A DNA stretch of 64,000 bases, taken from positions 1 through 64,000 of the forward strand of contig NZ_BOMZ01000114.1 in NCBI RefSeq assembly GCF_016862455.1, written 5' to 3'. Source of the stretch: Actinoplanes utahensis. Its GTDB lineage: Bacteria; Actinomycetota; Actinomycetes; Mycobacteriales; Micromonosporaceae. How positions within the stretch are numbered: position 1 is the stretch's first letter; every line of letters starts with the position of its first letter. This document shows, in pieces, positions 42,101-48,479 of the stretch. The translations under genes and the position numbers were made by a program. A model generated the notes under the pieces. That model saw nothing but the letters and a program-made list of their open reading frames with translations, did no database searches and was not told the DNA's origin.

Positions 42101-44937
42101 CCGACGGCGCGCTGAAAACCCGAACCGACGGCGCGGGGACGACGTCATACCTCTACGACGAGGCCGGCCGCCCGAAGAAGGTGGAAAACGCGGCCGCTGG
42201 CGTCAACATGACTTACACCTACGACACCATGTCGCGGGTCAAGCAGATCGACTACCCAGGCACTGTCCGCAAGCTCGGCTACAACAACCGGCAGCAACTC
42301 GCCTCCGACGAACTGCAGAACTCCACCGGTGCCACGATCGCCAAGATCGCCTACGAGTGGAACGACAACGACAGCCTGACCAAGAAGACGACCACCGGCT
42401 TCAAGGGCGCGTCGACCAACACCTACGAGTACGACCTGGCCGACCGGCTGACCTTGTGGAACAACGGCACCACCCCGATGGTGTACGCCTACGACCTGTC
42501 CGGTAACCGGGTCCAAGCGGGCACGCAGACGTTCAAGTACGACGAGCGCAATCAACTAACCGAGGAGACCTCCTCCGGCACGACGTACCGGTACACACCA
42601 CGCGGCACCCTGCTCTCGACCACCACGAACGGGCAGACGGTCAACACCGTCACCGACGCGTTCAACCAGGTCATCACCCAGGGCAGCAAGACCGGCGGTA
42701 CCAGCACCTACAGCTACGACGGTCTCGGCCGGATGATCCAGACCGGGATCACCTACACCGGTCTCGGCAACGACGTGGCCGCCGACGGCAGCACCACCTA
42801 CGTCCGCGACGTTGCCGACAGCCTGGTCGCCGTCGCCTCCGGCACCACCAAGCGCTACGCCTGGACCGACACCCACACCGACGTGGTCGCCGAGTTCACC
42901 GACAACGGCACCACGCTGACCGGATCGGTGTCCTACGACCCGTGGGGCAAGGTCCTGGCGGCCGGCGGCATGGTCGGCAAGCTCGGCTACCAGCAGGAAT
43001 GGACCGACCAGACGACCGGCAAGGTCAACATGTGGTCACGCTGGTACGACCCGAACACCGGTACCTTCGACACCCGCGACACCGCTGACAACAGCCCCAC
43101 CCCGACCTCGGGCTCGGCCAACCGGTTCGCGTATGCCGAAGGCGACCCGATGTCGAACACCGACACCACCGGCAACGCCGTCGACGGCAAATGCGGCGAG
43201 TACGACTACGCCTGCGAGGTCAAGAAGTACCAGGCAGCGATGGACCTGTTCACCGAAGCGATGGAACAGCGCGACCGCGACATGCAGGCCGCCAGCAGCC
43301 AAATCGCCTCGGACGAAGCCGAGTTCCAGCGGGCCGAGCGGGAGTCCCAAACCTCGCTCAAGGACATCCTGTGGGAGGTCGGCGTCGGCATGCTCCTTGA
43401 GATGCTCGGCTGGACCGCCCTGGAAGGTTGCCTCGGCGGCAGCCTCTGGGACTGCGCCGATCTGGCCTCCAACGTGGCCGGCCCATGGAAGATGATCAAA
43501 ATGGGCCGCTCCATTCTCAAGGCCGTCGACAGGGCCTTCGACGGCTACCGCATGTGGAAACGTATCGTCGACGGCGCTCAAACCGCGATGCGCCGCGCGT
43601 CGGACGCGATCAACGCTGGCCGCAAGCTGCTCAGCGACGTCATGAAGAAGGTCCCGAAGAAGCCGAAGCCGCCGAAGAAGAAAAAGAAGCCCGCGGCCAA
43701 GAAGAAGCCCAAGCCCAAGCCGAAGCCGGAACCCAAGCCGAAGCCGTCCAAGCAGACCAAGCCGGAAAAGCCGAAGACCGAGCCGAAGAAGGAAAAGGAG
43801 AAGGAGAAGCGGCCGACCAAGGACGCCAAGCCCCAGAAGGCTTCCGCGACCAACGATCAGCCGGCGAAGTCGAAGAAGGAAGCGTCCGAGCAGAAGAACG
43901 ACCAGGCCAACGACGCCGAGGTCGCCGAACAGGCCGATGCGCCAGCAGTCCAGGGCTGCAAGACGCACAGCTTCGACCCGAGCACTCTGGTCCTGATGGC
44001 CGACGGCACCACCCGACCGATCTCCGCGGTCAACATCGGCGACGAGGTCCAGGCCAAGGACCCGGTCACCGGTGAGGAAGGCGCACGGCAGGTCAGCCTG
44101 CTGCACGCCAACCGCGACCTGGAACTGACCGACGTCACCGTCTCCGACCAGCCCGCCTCAGCGGCGGCGAACAAGACGGTGAACGAGGGCAAGGGCGACC
44201 GCAGTACCCGCGGCCCCACCACCTCGACGCTGGAAACCACGGCACACCACCCGTTCTGGGACGCCACCACCGGCACATGGACCGACGCGGCCGACCTGGT
44301 CGCCGGCGAATCCACGCTCGTAGGCCCCGACGGACAGATCCAATACGTCACCGCCGTCCGGAACTTCACCGGCGCCAAGGTGATGCGTGACCTCACCGTC
44401 GACGACATCCACACCTACTTCGTAGTTGCAGGCAATGCACCAGTTCTTGTTCACAATAATGATCCCGGGCTTATTAGCCTCGGAGTTACCGGTGCGTCCT
44501 GTCCCATCGATGGCGGCGGAGTCGGTGCAGTCGCCTCCTTGCCGCAAGCTGCAGGGGGCACCAAAACGCCGGCTGAACTGGCATCGCTCGCCAGTCAGGT
44601 CAAAAATGCGCCTGATGTGCACCCAGCGCAGCTACGACAGCAGGTTATCGCTGTCGGTACGGACGCTGACGGTACACTGGTTGTGGCCAGCAACTCGAGT
44701 TCCTCTTTCACGCGTAAGCAACGGGAGATCATTGGAAAACTTGGTCTACAACGAGCGCCATCCAAGACAGTGAAGCGCGATGGAACAGTGAAGCGCGATC
44801 AGCTTCATGCGGAAGAGAACTTGCTTGCCGTGATGCCCGATCCCACAGGTATCGGAACGTCGGCTCTCGTCCCGTGTGCTGGGCGCTGTGCACCCATGTT
44901 GACTAAGTTTGGTATCCCGTGGGCAACGGCTCCTTAA
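33181..44937 (+). CDS. Giant Rhs/YD-repeat polymorphic toxin with HINT and deaminase-like tip
   Basis: 3918 residues from ATG 33181, which is chosen because a signal peptide starts there (MRRRIAVVTALVVGLSLGVP). Order: secretion signal; Pro/Ser-rich region (~195-240); DNRLRE-like beta domain (~410-600); DUF6531-like Rhs entry (~710-780, FDPVIGNYTASARDAMVPTV); LamG-like domain (~953-1330) interrupted by a ricin-B lectin (~1085-1220); a second LamG/ricin pair (~1397-1747); YD repeats; a third LamG without lectin (~2277-2487); more YD repeats; the Rhs core end (~3268-3325, WSRWYDPNTGTFDTRDTADN); a Lys/Pro-rich linker (~3487-3565); a HINT autoproteolytic domain (~3593-3757, FDPSTLVLMADGTTRPISAV ... 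ETTAHHPFWD ... VVAGNAPVLVHN); and a 160-residue toxin tip. The tip has LHAEENLL (His3876, Glu3878) and VPCAGRCAPM (Cys3899, Cys3903), resembling nucleic-acid deaminase toxins, though with CX3C instead of the usual CX2C. Immunity gene follows. Confidence 0.92.
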   Translation: MRRRIAVVTALVVGLSLGVPPDVVPANGGWPLSGLLAPLRQVAALAAVGGLPVQEWAGGADDVDHYVSSGETTANGGAGKAPGRGKGIVDPALPTQPEARAATTPKKPGDESSFSEETSKRLPARSTEKSDEFQNEDGSITRHLHEERVNYRAADGTYQPIDTTLTQRGDRIEAGANSVDVTFAATAADETTSPAPSAGSPSAPASPAASTSPSAAAAPSVPGSPSPEVSASAAATAGAGLKVESADDALATVKTPSGQTFAYDLAGAADVPAVVEDSKATYANILPGTDLELQATKRGLKETIVLHSPAAGNEWLFPLKMEGLTARKAADGSLELVGANGAVALRVPAGWMQDSKVDPKSGVPAESSAVNYELVTADGGPALKVTADAAWLNDPARQYPVRIDPTIDWLDKENGATSDAFVDNDSSTTTHAGSDNLPVGTFNGGTTKARSFIKFDNFNTGDLLGVQIRAAQLNAYHTWSFDCTNRLPVYVHRITQSWNGPAIQSAGGGLAAGPAYTTPIATWTIADNNPACTNTGNDRAKGAWRSVSLPVRTFNGWANGTMPNYGLALTAAETNSAGWKRFTSRAYGDGSYAPYLSLTYDYNVDPQVNEQYPVYGAASTTLTPELVADATDPDDWPKSMLYRFVVYAKDAKTEIAGSAWTTKKSWTVPPGKLVWGENYYWTTLVSDGLTNNVKYAIKNLLTTPVPQPPITSGLSQNDGQGFDPVIGNYTASARDAMVPTVGPPLEITRSYNSIDPRTDQAFGVGWSSVLDTKVVDKTATVGGTTVVNTVVVTYPNGRDVAFGRNANGTYYSPAGRNATLRPIPTGGYTLAEKGGTTYEFAQKVADGRYAISVIKDVAGRAQTFTYTGGVATTVTSASGRVLAFRWSSTTPKRVEQVVTDPAVLGDPATANTWKYQYNGGHLTKVCPPTDDSKCHQYEYGQSTSAYQTAVANVRPTSYWRLTETGGAKANSSVIENAGTDVGTYSSTGVTLGQPGPLAGSPATAAVFDGSTSHLQVPARLSSDATNQSISMWFKTSTPGGVLYSHALEADQAATKTVQPYNPTLYVGSDGRLMGGFPKAPRVATTLGPLQSATHGQCLTVPMKADGTPNTANGTVIVLADCTGYSNQAFAWTSDRQLMVTTGGAAKCLDTQDNNFTNGTDVVLDDCKTTDGSQEWDVQVDGQLVNLASSACLTLQANTKGSGTHIWTCNAKRFTNQLFPFRSHTPMASTVTVADGKWHHVVLSASGNKQLIYVDGYQVASESGVTVQDMSPYISYIGRGFLGGGWPNQPVVNSVSNEGWHNRFKGSIAEVAYFDSSVDKPVVDALLAANTAIKPITKVVRPSGSTTPDPDDGVTAAVVYNEVTGKVAQVTDGNGGVWKPRAPEVAGTTKVYESAVLGGAPTNYWRLADSGSPTFATNQVNGGNAAYNEVSLSTADSPFGWPYGKAAYFDGTRSYLSLPTGVMKEGPSSVSLWFNTTTASTVLMGTRYNANNPQQYDTPTMWITADGKLRALSPSATPTGPLNSVGVADKCADVTSGNTANGTAIQSLTCYGGIAQNWSLVPSNTDNSAFMMQAYGKCLTTYADGTVSGSPVVLWDCANNTAQQWRADGGALVNMNSGLCLEIPGGSTTEGADLQVRTCNSSGAQNWRLSLTSDKAVNDNKWHHAVLTTNGTNQTLYVDGVKVQQSNGTKKLVPASPYYAAGFGFVDHANGNFWGVPSYSNYFKGTIAEFATYDSMLDEQQASYQFKARDKVKAAPSGQVDYTVDGPAGAITKTSNDLLYGRKVADTDALGKITRYGYSGKGQLRTVTDPNGNMTINEHDVRGNVVAVTTCQDRSENKCSTAYSSFYPDATTQLPQADPRNDRLMEVRGQGSTSVTDNTYLTKYEYDANGNRTRETDALGRKTSTFYTDGVTKGRAAGAYSPDYAAPKDLPWKVVKPGGGVQTILYYANGDIAEQTDPAGLVTRYEYDGLGRKTKEIEVVNGVAGATTTYIHDRLDRVVKVIDPAVGNAVSGPPHTPVTTLEYNDDGLMLSEEVSDATGGDAARKVSYGYDGFGRRITQTDALDNVTAFRYDAYGRITSQINADKSEVQTVFDAVGNEIETVVKNWKESEGAEPRDLPLRGLSYDPAGRLQAETDAMGWVTSYTYTDNNLLRTVTRENPTTGKKYVMEQNAYNAAGQQVEQITNNGLTKTTRDFDAAGRVRSSTTDVTSPYTDAAGKITTTTTKRINTVEYSVEDDVVSTKTTDGSTALGQTDTAYDRLGRIRQQTTYLNSASTLAMRWKLNQTGGTTTADSAGNNTGTITGAVGWDAGRLDGAASFTGNTAGSILGQPPVDTTRPYTLSAWAKLANKDADRYVATIGGDLDNSALKVYYDKAANAWQLGVGIRKGDGTVSSLVGTPTTGSATLAWQHLAVVVTPASGPGGASTAQLYVDGVVKASISTTEQFNNLATDLRIGAQTATTGMFAGSIDDVRTYGNALSASSVADLAGGAVPAADAQVSRTTYGLDQSGSVTSVTGPNAQTSYIENDEVGRAVITTTPQISEVVGEDEPVTTVAVSRIGFNTFGEATAQRDPYGNVTISRYDALGRMTEQESPAYTAPGTSAADAIRAKKTVTYDNVGQVISTTDALEGTTEYKYDQLGRTTQITTPDKGVTKYTYDLLGNLLSHTDPTGATSTSTFDYLGRTEKSTSAVRQDSTSYTTEYQYDNSPWPTTIVSPGQISTKAMYNSVGEPTQVTDAVGNITKTVYDGLGRPIKTIAPDTSYSTVTYDFGGRQTASAQYAPGGTSALRSQSQKFDSSGNPVQITDARGTVKEFTYDAIGQLIEQKEPISASAAITTNFGYDLAGRQTRFTDGRKNKFITTYNSWGLPETQIEPATTATPGVDDRKFTMSYDKGGRLTRITSPGGVTVDSQYDAMGRLLKSSGSGAQVATVDKTYEYDAVGRMISFTGAAGRNTIGYDDRGLLRSINGVSGNSEYTYNADGALKTRTDGAGTTSYLYDEAGRPKKVENAAAGVNMTYTYDTMSRVKQIDYPGTVRKLGYNNRQQLASDELQNSTGATIAKIAYEWNDNDSLTKKTTTGFKGASTNTYEYDLADRLTLWNNGTTPMVYAYDLSGNRVQAGTQTFKYDERNQLTEETSSGTTYRYTPRGTLLSTTTNGQTVNTVTDAFNQVITQGSKTGGTSTYSYDGLGRMIQTGITYTGLGNDVAADGSTTYVRDVADSLVAVASGTTKRYAWTDTHTDVVAEFTDNGTTLTGSVSYDPWGKVLAAGGMVGKLGYQQEWTDQTTGKVNMWSRWYDPNTGTFDTRDTADNSPTPTSGSANRFAYAEGDPMSNTDTTGNAVDGKCGEYDYACEVKKYQAAMDLFTEAMEQRDRDMQAASSQIASDEAEFQRAERESQTSLKDILWEVGVGMLLEMLGWTALEGCLGGSLWDCADLASNVAGPWKMIKMGRSILKAVDRAFDGYRMWKRIVDGAQTAMRRASDAINAGRKLLSDVMKKVPKKPKPPKKKKKPAAKKKPKPKPKPEPKPKPSKQTKPEKPKTEPKKEKEKEKRPTKDAKPQKASATNDQPAKSKKEASEQKNDQANDAEVAEQADAPAVQGCKTHSFDPSTLVLMADGTTRPISAVNIGDEVQAKDPVTGEEGARQVSLLHANRDLELTDVTVSDQPASAAANKTVNEGKGDRSTRGPTTSTLETTAHHPFWDATTGTWTDAADLVAGESTLVGPDGQIQYVTAVRNFTGAKVMRDLTVDDIHTYFVVAGNAPVLVHNNDPGLISLGVTGASCPIDGGGVGAVASLPQAAGGTKTPAELASLASQVKNAPDVHPAQLRQQVIAVGTDADGTLVVASNSSSSFTRKQREIIGKLGLQRAPSKTVKRDGTVKRDQLHAEENLLAVMPDPTGIGTSALVPCAGRCAPMLTKFGIPWATAP

Positions 44938-44945
44938 GGAACGAC

Positions 44946-45533
44946 ATGAGCTATGACGATCTCATCTCTGCGGTAACGGAGCGCGTGGATCGCCTCCCGC
45001 CCCAGCGGAGAGCGGCAGTGTTCTGGCTAGCTGGAGCAGGTCTCAGGGCGGGACTAAGCGCTGCCGAGTATGCCGGATGGGCCGACTGGTCCAGGAAGGC
45101 GAGCGATCTCGCGATAGCGTTTATGGTGAACGGTGAGGTAGGCGCTGAGGTTCACGCTGTCTGGGAACAGGCTTCTGCATCGACAGAGCCCGAAGCATCT
45201 CAGCTGCTGAATTCTTTCGTCATATGCTTGAGTGGCCCTCTTGCTGTCGCAATCGAACCGGAAAAGCAGGTAGGTGCTTGGATTGAGCATGCCTTATTTC
45301 CAATTGTCGAGAAGGTGTCGCTGGATCTTTTTGAGGACGTCGTTTTCCCGGACGATGACGGGATGGATGATGTCATTTCCGATGGCCGATTCCAGAAAGC
45401 CTACAGATACCTCATTCTTATCTGTCGCGACCTCGAGCGTGGAGAAAAGTTGAGTACAGCTCTTCTTAATGAGTTACTTAAGGGCGGTGAGACGCTCGGC
45501 GGCGTTGACAGCGGAGATGTTCGCGGTAAGTGA
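44946..45533 (+). CDS. Probable immunity protein for the Rhs toxin
   Basis: 195 residues, starting 8 bases after the Rhs stop with AAGGA upstream, so it is co-transcribed and possibly coupled. It is helical and acidic (LISAVTERVDRLPPQRRAAV, LFEDVVFPDDDGMDDVISDG, YRYLILICRDLERGEKLSTA), with no signal peptide or membrane segment, as expected for a cytoplasmic antidote to a nucleic-acid-directed toxin. Codon use is visibly more A/T-rich than the Rhs shaft and similar to the toxin tip, so tip and immunity gene moved as a unit. No named Imm family was recognised; the role rests on position. Confidence 0.75.
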   Translation: MSYDDLISAVTERVDRLPPQRRAAVFWLAGAGLRAGLSAAEYAGWADWSRKASDLAIAFMVNGEVGAEVHAVWEQASASTEPEASQLLNSFVICLSGPLAVAIEPEKQVGAWIEHALFPIVEKVSLDLFEDVVFPDDDGMDDVISDGRFQKAYRYLILICRDLERGEKLSTALLNELLKGGETLGGVDSGDVRGK

Positions 45534-45665
45534 TTCGCCAGGTGGCTTGTCAGCTTGACTCATCAACCGGCATGATAGCGGCGTGTTCCTCGCCACATCG
45601 GATGGGGCGAGCATGATTACCGTTCGCGAGCCGACTCGGTAGGACATCAATGAACTGATCTCAGT

Positions 45666-46585
45666 AGTGTTTGAGAGTGCTGTCGCACGGCGTGTCCCTG
45701 GACGCGGGCTGCCTGGTTCGAAGCTGGTCTGGTGGAGCGTGAACGTCGGTATCCGTCTGATCTGACCGATGAGCAGTGGGAGATCGTGGAGCCGATGCTC
45801 CCGCTGGTCAAGCCGCCCGGGCGGATCCCGAAGCATCCGCGCCGGGCGATCGTGGATGCGATCTTGTACGTGGTCCGCAGTGGCTGCTCGTGGCGGCAGC
45901 TACCGGTCGACTTCCCGCCCTGGCCGACCGTGTACTGGCAGTTCCAGCAGTGGGAGAAACGCCAGGTCACCGAACGCATCCTGGAAGAACTACGCGAACA
46001 GGTCCGCCTGGCCGAGGGCCGCGACGCTGAGCCGTCAGCGGGTGTCCTGGACTCGCAGTCGGTCAAGGCCGCGGACACCGTCGGCAGCGACAGCCGCGGC
46101 TACGACGCCGGTAAGAAGATCAACGGCCGGAAGCGGTTCATCGTCACCGACACCCTCGGCCTGCTGGTCGTGGTCTGCGTGATGTCGGCGGCCTGCCAGG
46201 ACCGCGACGGCGCCAAGACGACCCTGCTCAGCACCTATCTGTTCTCGCCGATCCGGCACGTGTTCGCCGATCAGGGCTTCGCCGGCCGGCTGGTGGACTG
46301 GGCCGCCGCAACACTGGCCACCACCGTCGAGATCGTCCGCAAGCCCGCCGACCAGCGGGGCTTCGTCGTGCATCCGAAGCGGTGGGTGGTCGAACGTAGC
46401 CTGGCTTGGCTAACGGCGCACCGCCGGCTGGCCCGCGACTACGAACGCGACCCGGCAGTCTCCGAGGCGCTGATCCGCTGGGCCGCGATCAACACCATGA
46501 TCCGCCGCATCGACCGTGGCAGACCCGCCACCCGCCAAGCCCGCCGGGTGTTCACCACGCCCGGCTAACAACCCTCTCAAACACT
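45666..46585 (+). mobile_element. IS5-family insertion sequence
   Basis: About 920 bp bounded by AGTGTTTGAGAG at the left and CTCTCAAACACT at the right, a perfect 12-base inverted repeat, with further partial pairing inside. One transposase frame fills it. A target duplication could not be defined; the flanks differ, so the surroundings may have rearranged. It inserted 130 bases after the immunity gene. Confidence 0.8.
45732..46568 (+). CDS. IS5-family transposase
   Basis: 278 residues. The N-terminal domain is ERERRYPSDLTDEQWEIVEP with GRIPKHPRRAIVDAILYVVR and SGCSWRQLPVDFPPWPTVYW (DUF4096-type). DDE residues lie in AGVLDSQSVKAADTVGSDSR, RHVFADQGFAGRLVDWAA and PKRWVVERSLAWLTAHRRLA, with the Y(2)R(3)E(6)K-type pattern in the last segment. 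Length and ends are intact, so the element may be active. Confidence 0.92.
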   Translation: MERERRYPSDLTDEQWEIVEPMLPLVKPPGRIPKHPRRAIVDAILYVVRSGCSWRQLPVDFPPWPTVYWQFQQWEKRQVTERILEELREQVRLAEGRDAEPSAGVLDSQSVKAADTVGSDSRGYDAGKKINGRKRFIVTDTLGLLVVVCVMSAACQDRDGAKTTLLSTYLFSPIRHVFADQGFAGRLVDWAAATLATTVEIVRKPADQRGFVVHPKRWVVERSLAWLTAHRRLARDYERDPAVSEALIRWAAINTMIRRIDRGRPATRQARRVFTTPG

Positions 46586-46588
46586 CAC

Positions 46589-46872
46589 TCAGCAAGATCC
46601 GGCTAGGTATTTGTATTCGAAATGGGTCAGGTGCAGCGCTGCGGCGACGACGTCGCCGATCCGGCGTGGGCTGATCGTGGTGCGGCGCAAGACTCTCCAG
46701 CGTCCGACGAGGATCGCGAAGCCGCGTTCGCCCTGCCAGCGCAGACCGCGCAGGAGCCGGTTGTAGGCACGGTTGTCGATGGCGAGGGGCTTACCGTCGG
46801 TCGGTTGCTTGACCGGTGTCTTGATACCCTGACCAGTGCTTTCGTAGCCGGAGTCGGCCAAGGCCCGGCTGC
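46589..46872 (-). pseudogene. IS5/HARBI1-like transposase, C-terminal relic
   Basis: The minus strand reads LADSGYESTGQGIKTPVKQP, LAIDNRAYNRLLRGLRWQGE, RGFAILVGRWRVLRRTTISP and VAAALHLTHFEYKYL, the C-terminal third of transposases with a DDE-Tnp4 (HARBI1-like) domain. The N-terminal part is replaced at about 46873 by an rhs fragment on the other strand. It is a different lineage from the intact IS5 transposase next to it. Confidence 0.75.
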
Positions 46873-46982
46873 GCAAGAGCTCCGGTAGCGGCGCACAGGT
46901 CGCGACCGCGGACAAGACGTACGAGTACGACGCGGTCGGCCGGATGACCGCGTTCACCGGCGCCGCCGGAAAGAACGTTAAA
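46873..46982 (+). pseudogene. Orphan rhs fragment
   Basis: Encodes KSSGSGAQVATADKTYEYDA then VGRMTAFTGAAGKN, nearly identical to residues ~2917-2945 of the giant Rhs protein (nucleotides 41925-42018: KSSGSGAQVATVDKTYEYDA, VGRMISFTGAAGRN). It is cut on the left by the transposase relic and fades after about 46982. It is a piece of a second rhs gene, or of an earlier duplication of this one. Confidence 0.8.
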
Positions 46983-47071
46983 CGCCTGGTTGCCCGGGTC
47001 CAGTTCAGGCTGGAGCAGCGGGGTAGCGGCCGACGTCGACGCAGAGTGATTTGATCGCGTGGTGATCCGGT

Positions 47072-47100
47072 GGTGATCGGATGTCGGCGACCGTTTCAGC
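47072..47100. repeat. Element right-end repeat, copy 2
   Basis: Matches 26395-26423 at 25 of 29 positions and, like it, ends 183 bases before an att core. The neighbouring 170 bases are not obviously similar between the two loci. Confidence 0.6.
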
Positions 47101-47269
47101 ACGGGGGCGACTAAATCAGCACGATTGATTGAGCGACGCCGGCTCGATGGGCCTGGAAATCGTGCACTCGGCCGGTGCCTGCGAAAACCCGTACCCACTC
47201 TGACCTGGCACAACGCCTTCGATGCGGTCTTGCGAGGCAGCGGTCACGGAGTGTACTGGCAACTACTAG

Positions 47270-47318
47270 GCATCTGACTACGGATCAGAAGGTTAGGGGT
47301 TCGAGTCCCTTCGGGCGC
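47270..47318 (+). other. att site 3: 3' fragment of tRNA-Arg(ACG)
   Basis: The longest of the three fragments: GCATCTGACTACGGATCAG gives the whole anticodon arm (CTGA/TCAG stem, loop CTACGGA, anticodon ACG), then variable loop, T-arm and acceptor 3' strand up to GGGCGC. The D-arm and 5' strand do not precede it, so it is not a gene. It is not followed by the hairpin or by an integrase; chromosome-like genes begin to its right. It is read as the right boundary of element 2. Confidence 0.8.
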
Positions 47319-47480
47319 CCCGCAGGTCACAGGACATCTCGGGAAATACCGGGGTGGCCTTTCCATCGTGGACCGACGAACCGGTGGCGGGCCTGGAATG
47401 GGTGCCCGTCTTCACCGCCGCAATCGGCGCGCCCCGCCCGACGTTGAGCGAGTGTGAGAACTCGGCCAGACTCCGGGCGT

Positions 47481-48362
47481 TCAGGACGGGTCGTAGGCGC
47501 CGGTGGCGAACTCTTCGAGCAGCGACCGGCGGGACGGTTTCCAGCCCAGCTCACGGCGTGCTTTCTCCCCGCTGGCCTGCTGGTCGAGCAGCAAAGCCTC
47601 CCCGAACCCGCCGAGCCGCGCGACCAGCGCGGCAGGGTCCTCGGCCACCACGCGGCCTTCGAGGCCCAGCCGGCGCGACGCCGCCTCGCCCAGCTCGCGC
47701 ACCGTCGGGTTGTCGCCGCTCACGCCGAGGTATACCGAGCCGCTGTCCGCCTGTTCGAGTGCCGCCACGTACAACTCCGCCAGGTCGTCGACGTGCACGG
47801 TGGTCCAGTGCTGGGTGCCGGGGCCGACCAGTCGCAGCGCGGCCGGCTCGCCGACCCGATCGCCCGCGAACACCTGGATGGGGATGCCGCGGCCGTTGCC
47901 GTAGACGGTGCCCGGCTCGATGACGATCGAGCGGATGCCGGGTGCGGCCAGGACCAGCGAGTCGAGGTTGTCGTACCAGGCGACCAGCGGCGGCGCGTTG
48001 TGTGGTGTCTGTTCGGTGATGTCAGAGGCGGAGCCGTGTACCCAGACGCCGCTGGTGCGCAGAAAGGTGGCGTTCGTCCGCACGCTGTCGAGGACGGCCT
48101 CGGCGAACGCGGTCTCGACCACGTTGCTGGACGCGTCACCTGGTGAGGCGGTGGCGATCACGGCCTCGGAGCCGGCGGCCAGGCGGCGTACGAGGTCGAG
48201 GTCGCGAATGTCGCCGACGACAACCTCGGCGCCGGCGGCGCGTACGGCAGCAGCCATCTTCTCCGAACGCACCAGTGCCGTGACGGAATGGCGCGCGGCG
48301 ATCAGGGCGGGCAGGACCGCCGAGCCGATGTGGCCGGTGGCGCCAGTCAAGAAGACGTTCAT
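47481..48362 (-). CDS. NAD-dependent epimerase/dehydratase (extended SDR)
   Basis: 293 residues. The Rossmann motif is MNVFLTGATGHIGSAVLPAL (GxxGxxG), followed by ALVRSEKMAA (basic residue for NADP), VVGDIRDLDLVRRLAAGSEA and substrate-domain segments PGTVYGNGRGIPIQVFAGDR and HWTTVHVDDLAELYVAALE. The usual catalytic YxxxK is not obvious, so it is an atypical SDR. Start ATG 48362 has GAGGAG upstream; a much longer open frame to 49922 is antisense to the LysR and MerR genes and rejected. It is divergent from the LysR gene, which probably controls it. Confidence 0.88.
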   Translation of the reverse strand: MNVFLTGATGHIGSAVLPALIAARHSVTALVRSEKMAAAVRAAGAEVVVGDIRDLDLVRRLAAGSEAVIATASPGDASSNVVETAFAEAVLDSVRTNATFLRTSGVWVHGSASDITEQTPHNAPPLVAWYDNLDSLVLAAPGIRSIVIEPGTVYGNGRGIPIQVFAGDRVGEPAALRLVGPGTQHWTTVHVDDLAELYVAALEQADSGSVYLGVSGDNPTVRELGEAASRRLGLEGRVVAEDPAALVARLGGFGEALLLDQQASGEKARRELGWKPSRRSLLEEFATGAYDPS

Positions 48363-48479
48363 CGTTGTGGGCTCCTCGCTCAAGATCGAATATCTGGATT
48401 CAGACTGCCGCGCCCGAGCGATCGAGTCCAACGAACAATCTCGATATGGCTTATCGCCCTCGGCGATTAAGATCAGCCT

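Noticed and set aside
43645..43870. Lys/Pro-rich stretch as a separate DNA-binding protein
   Set aside because: It is in frame between the Rhs core and the HINT domain and is best read as a linker of the same protein.
33181..44937. Repeats in the Rhs gene as CRISPR or tandem DNA repeats
   Set aside because: The periodicity is protein-level YD repeats of variable length with divergent DNA; there are no uniform direct repeats or spacers. No CRISPR array was seen in the window.
7923..47318. tRNA-Arg genes at the three core sites
   Set aside because: None has the D-arm or the 5' acceptor strand (GCGCCCGTAGCTC would be expected). They are 3' fragments used as attachment sites.
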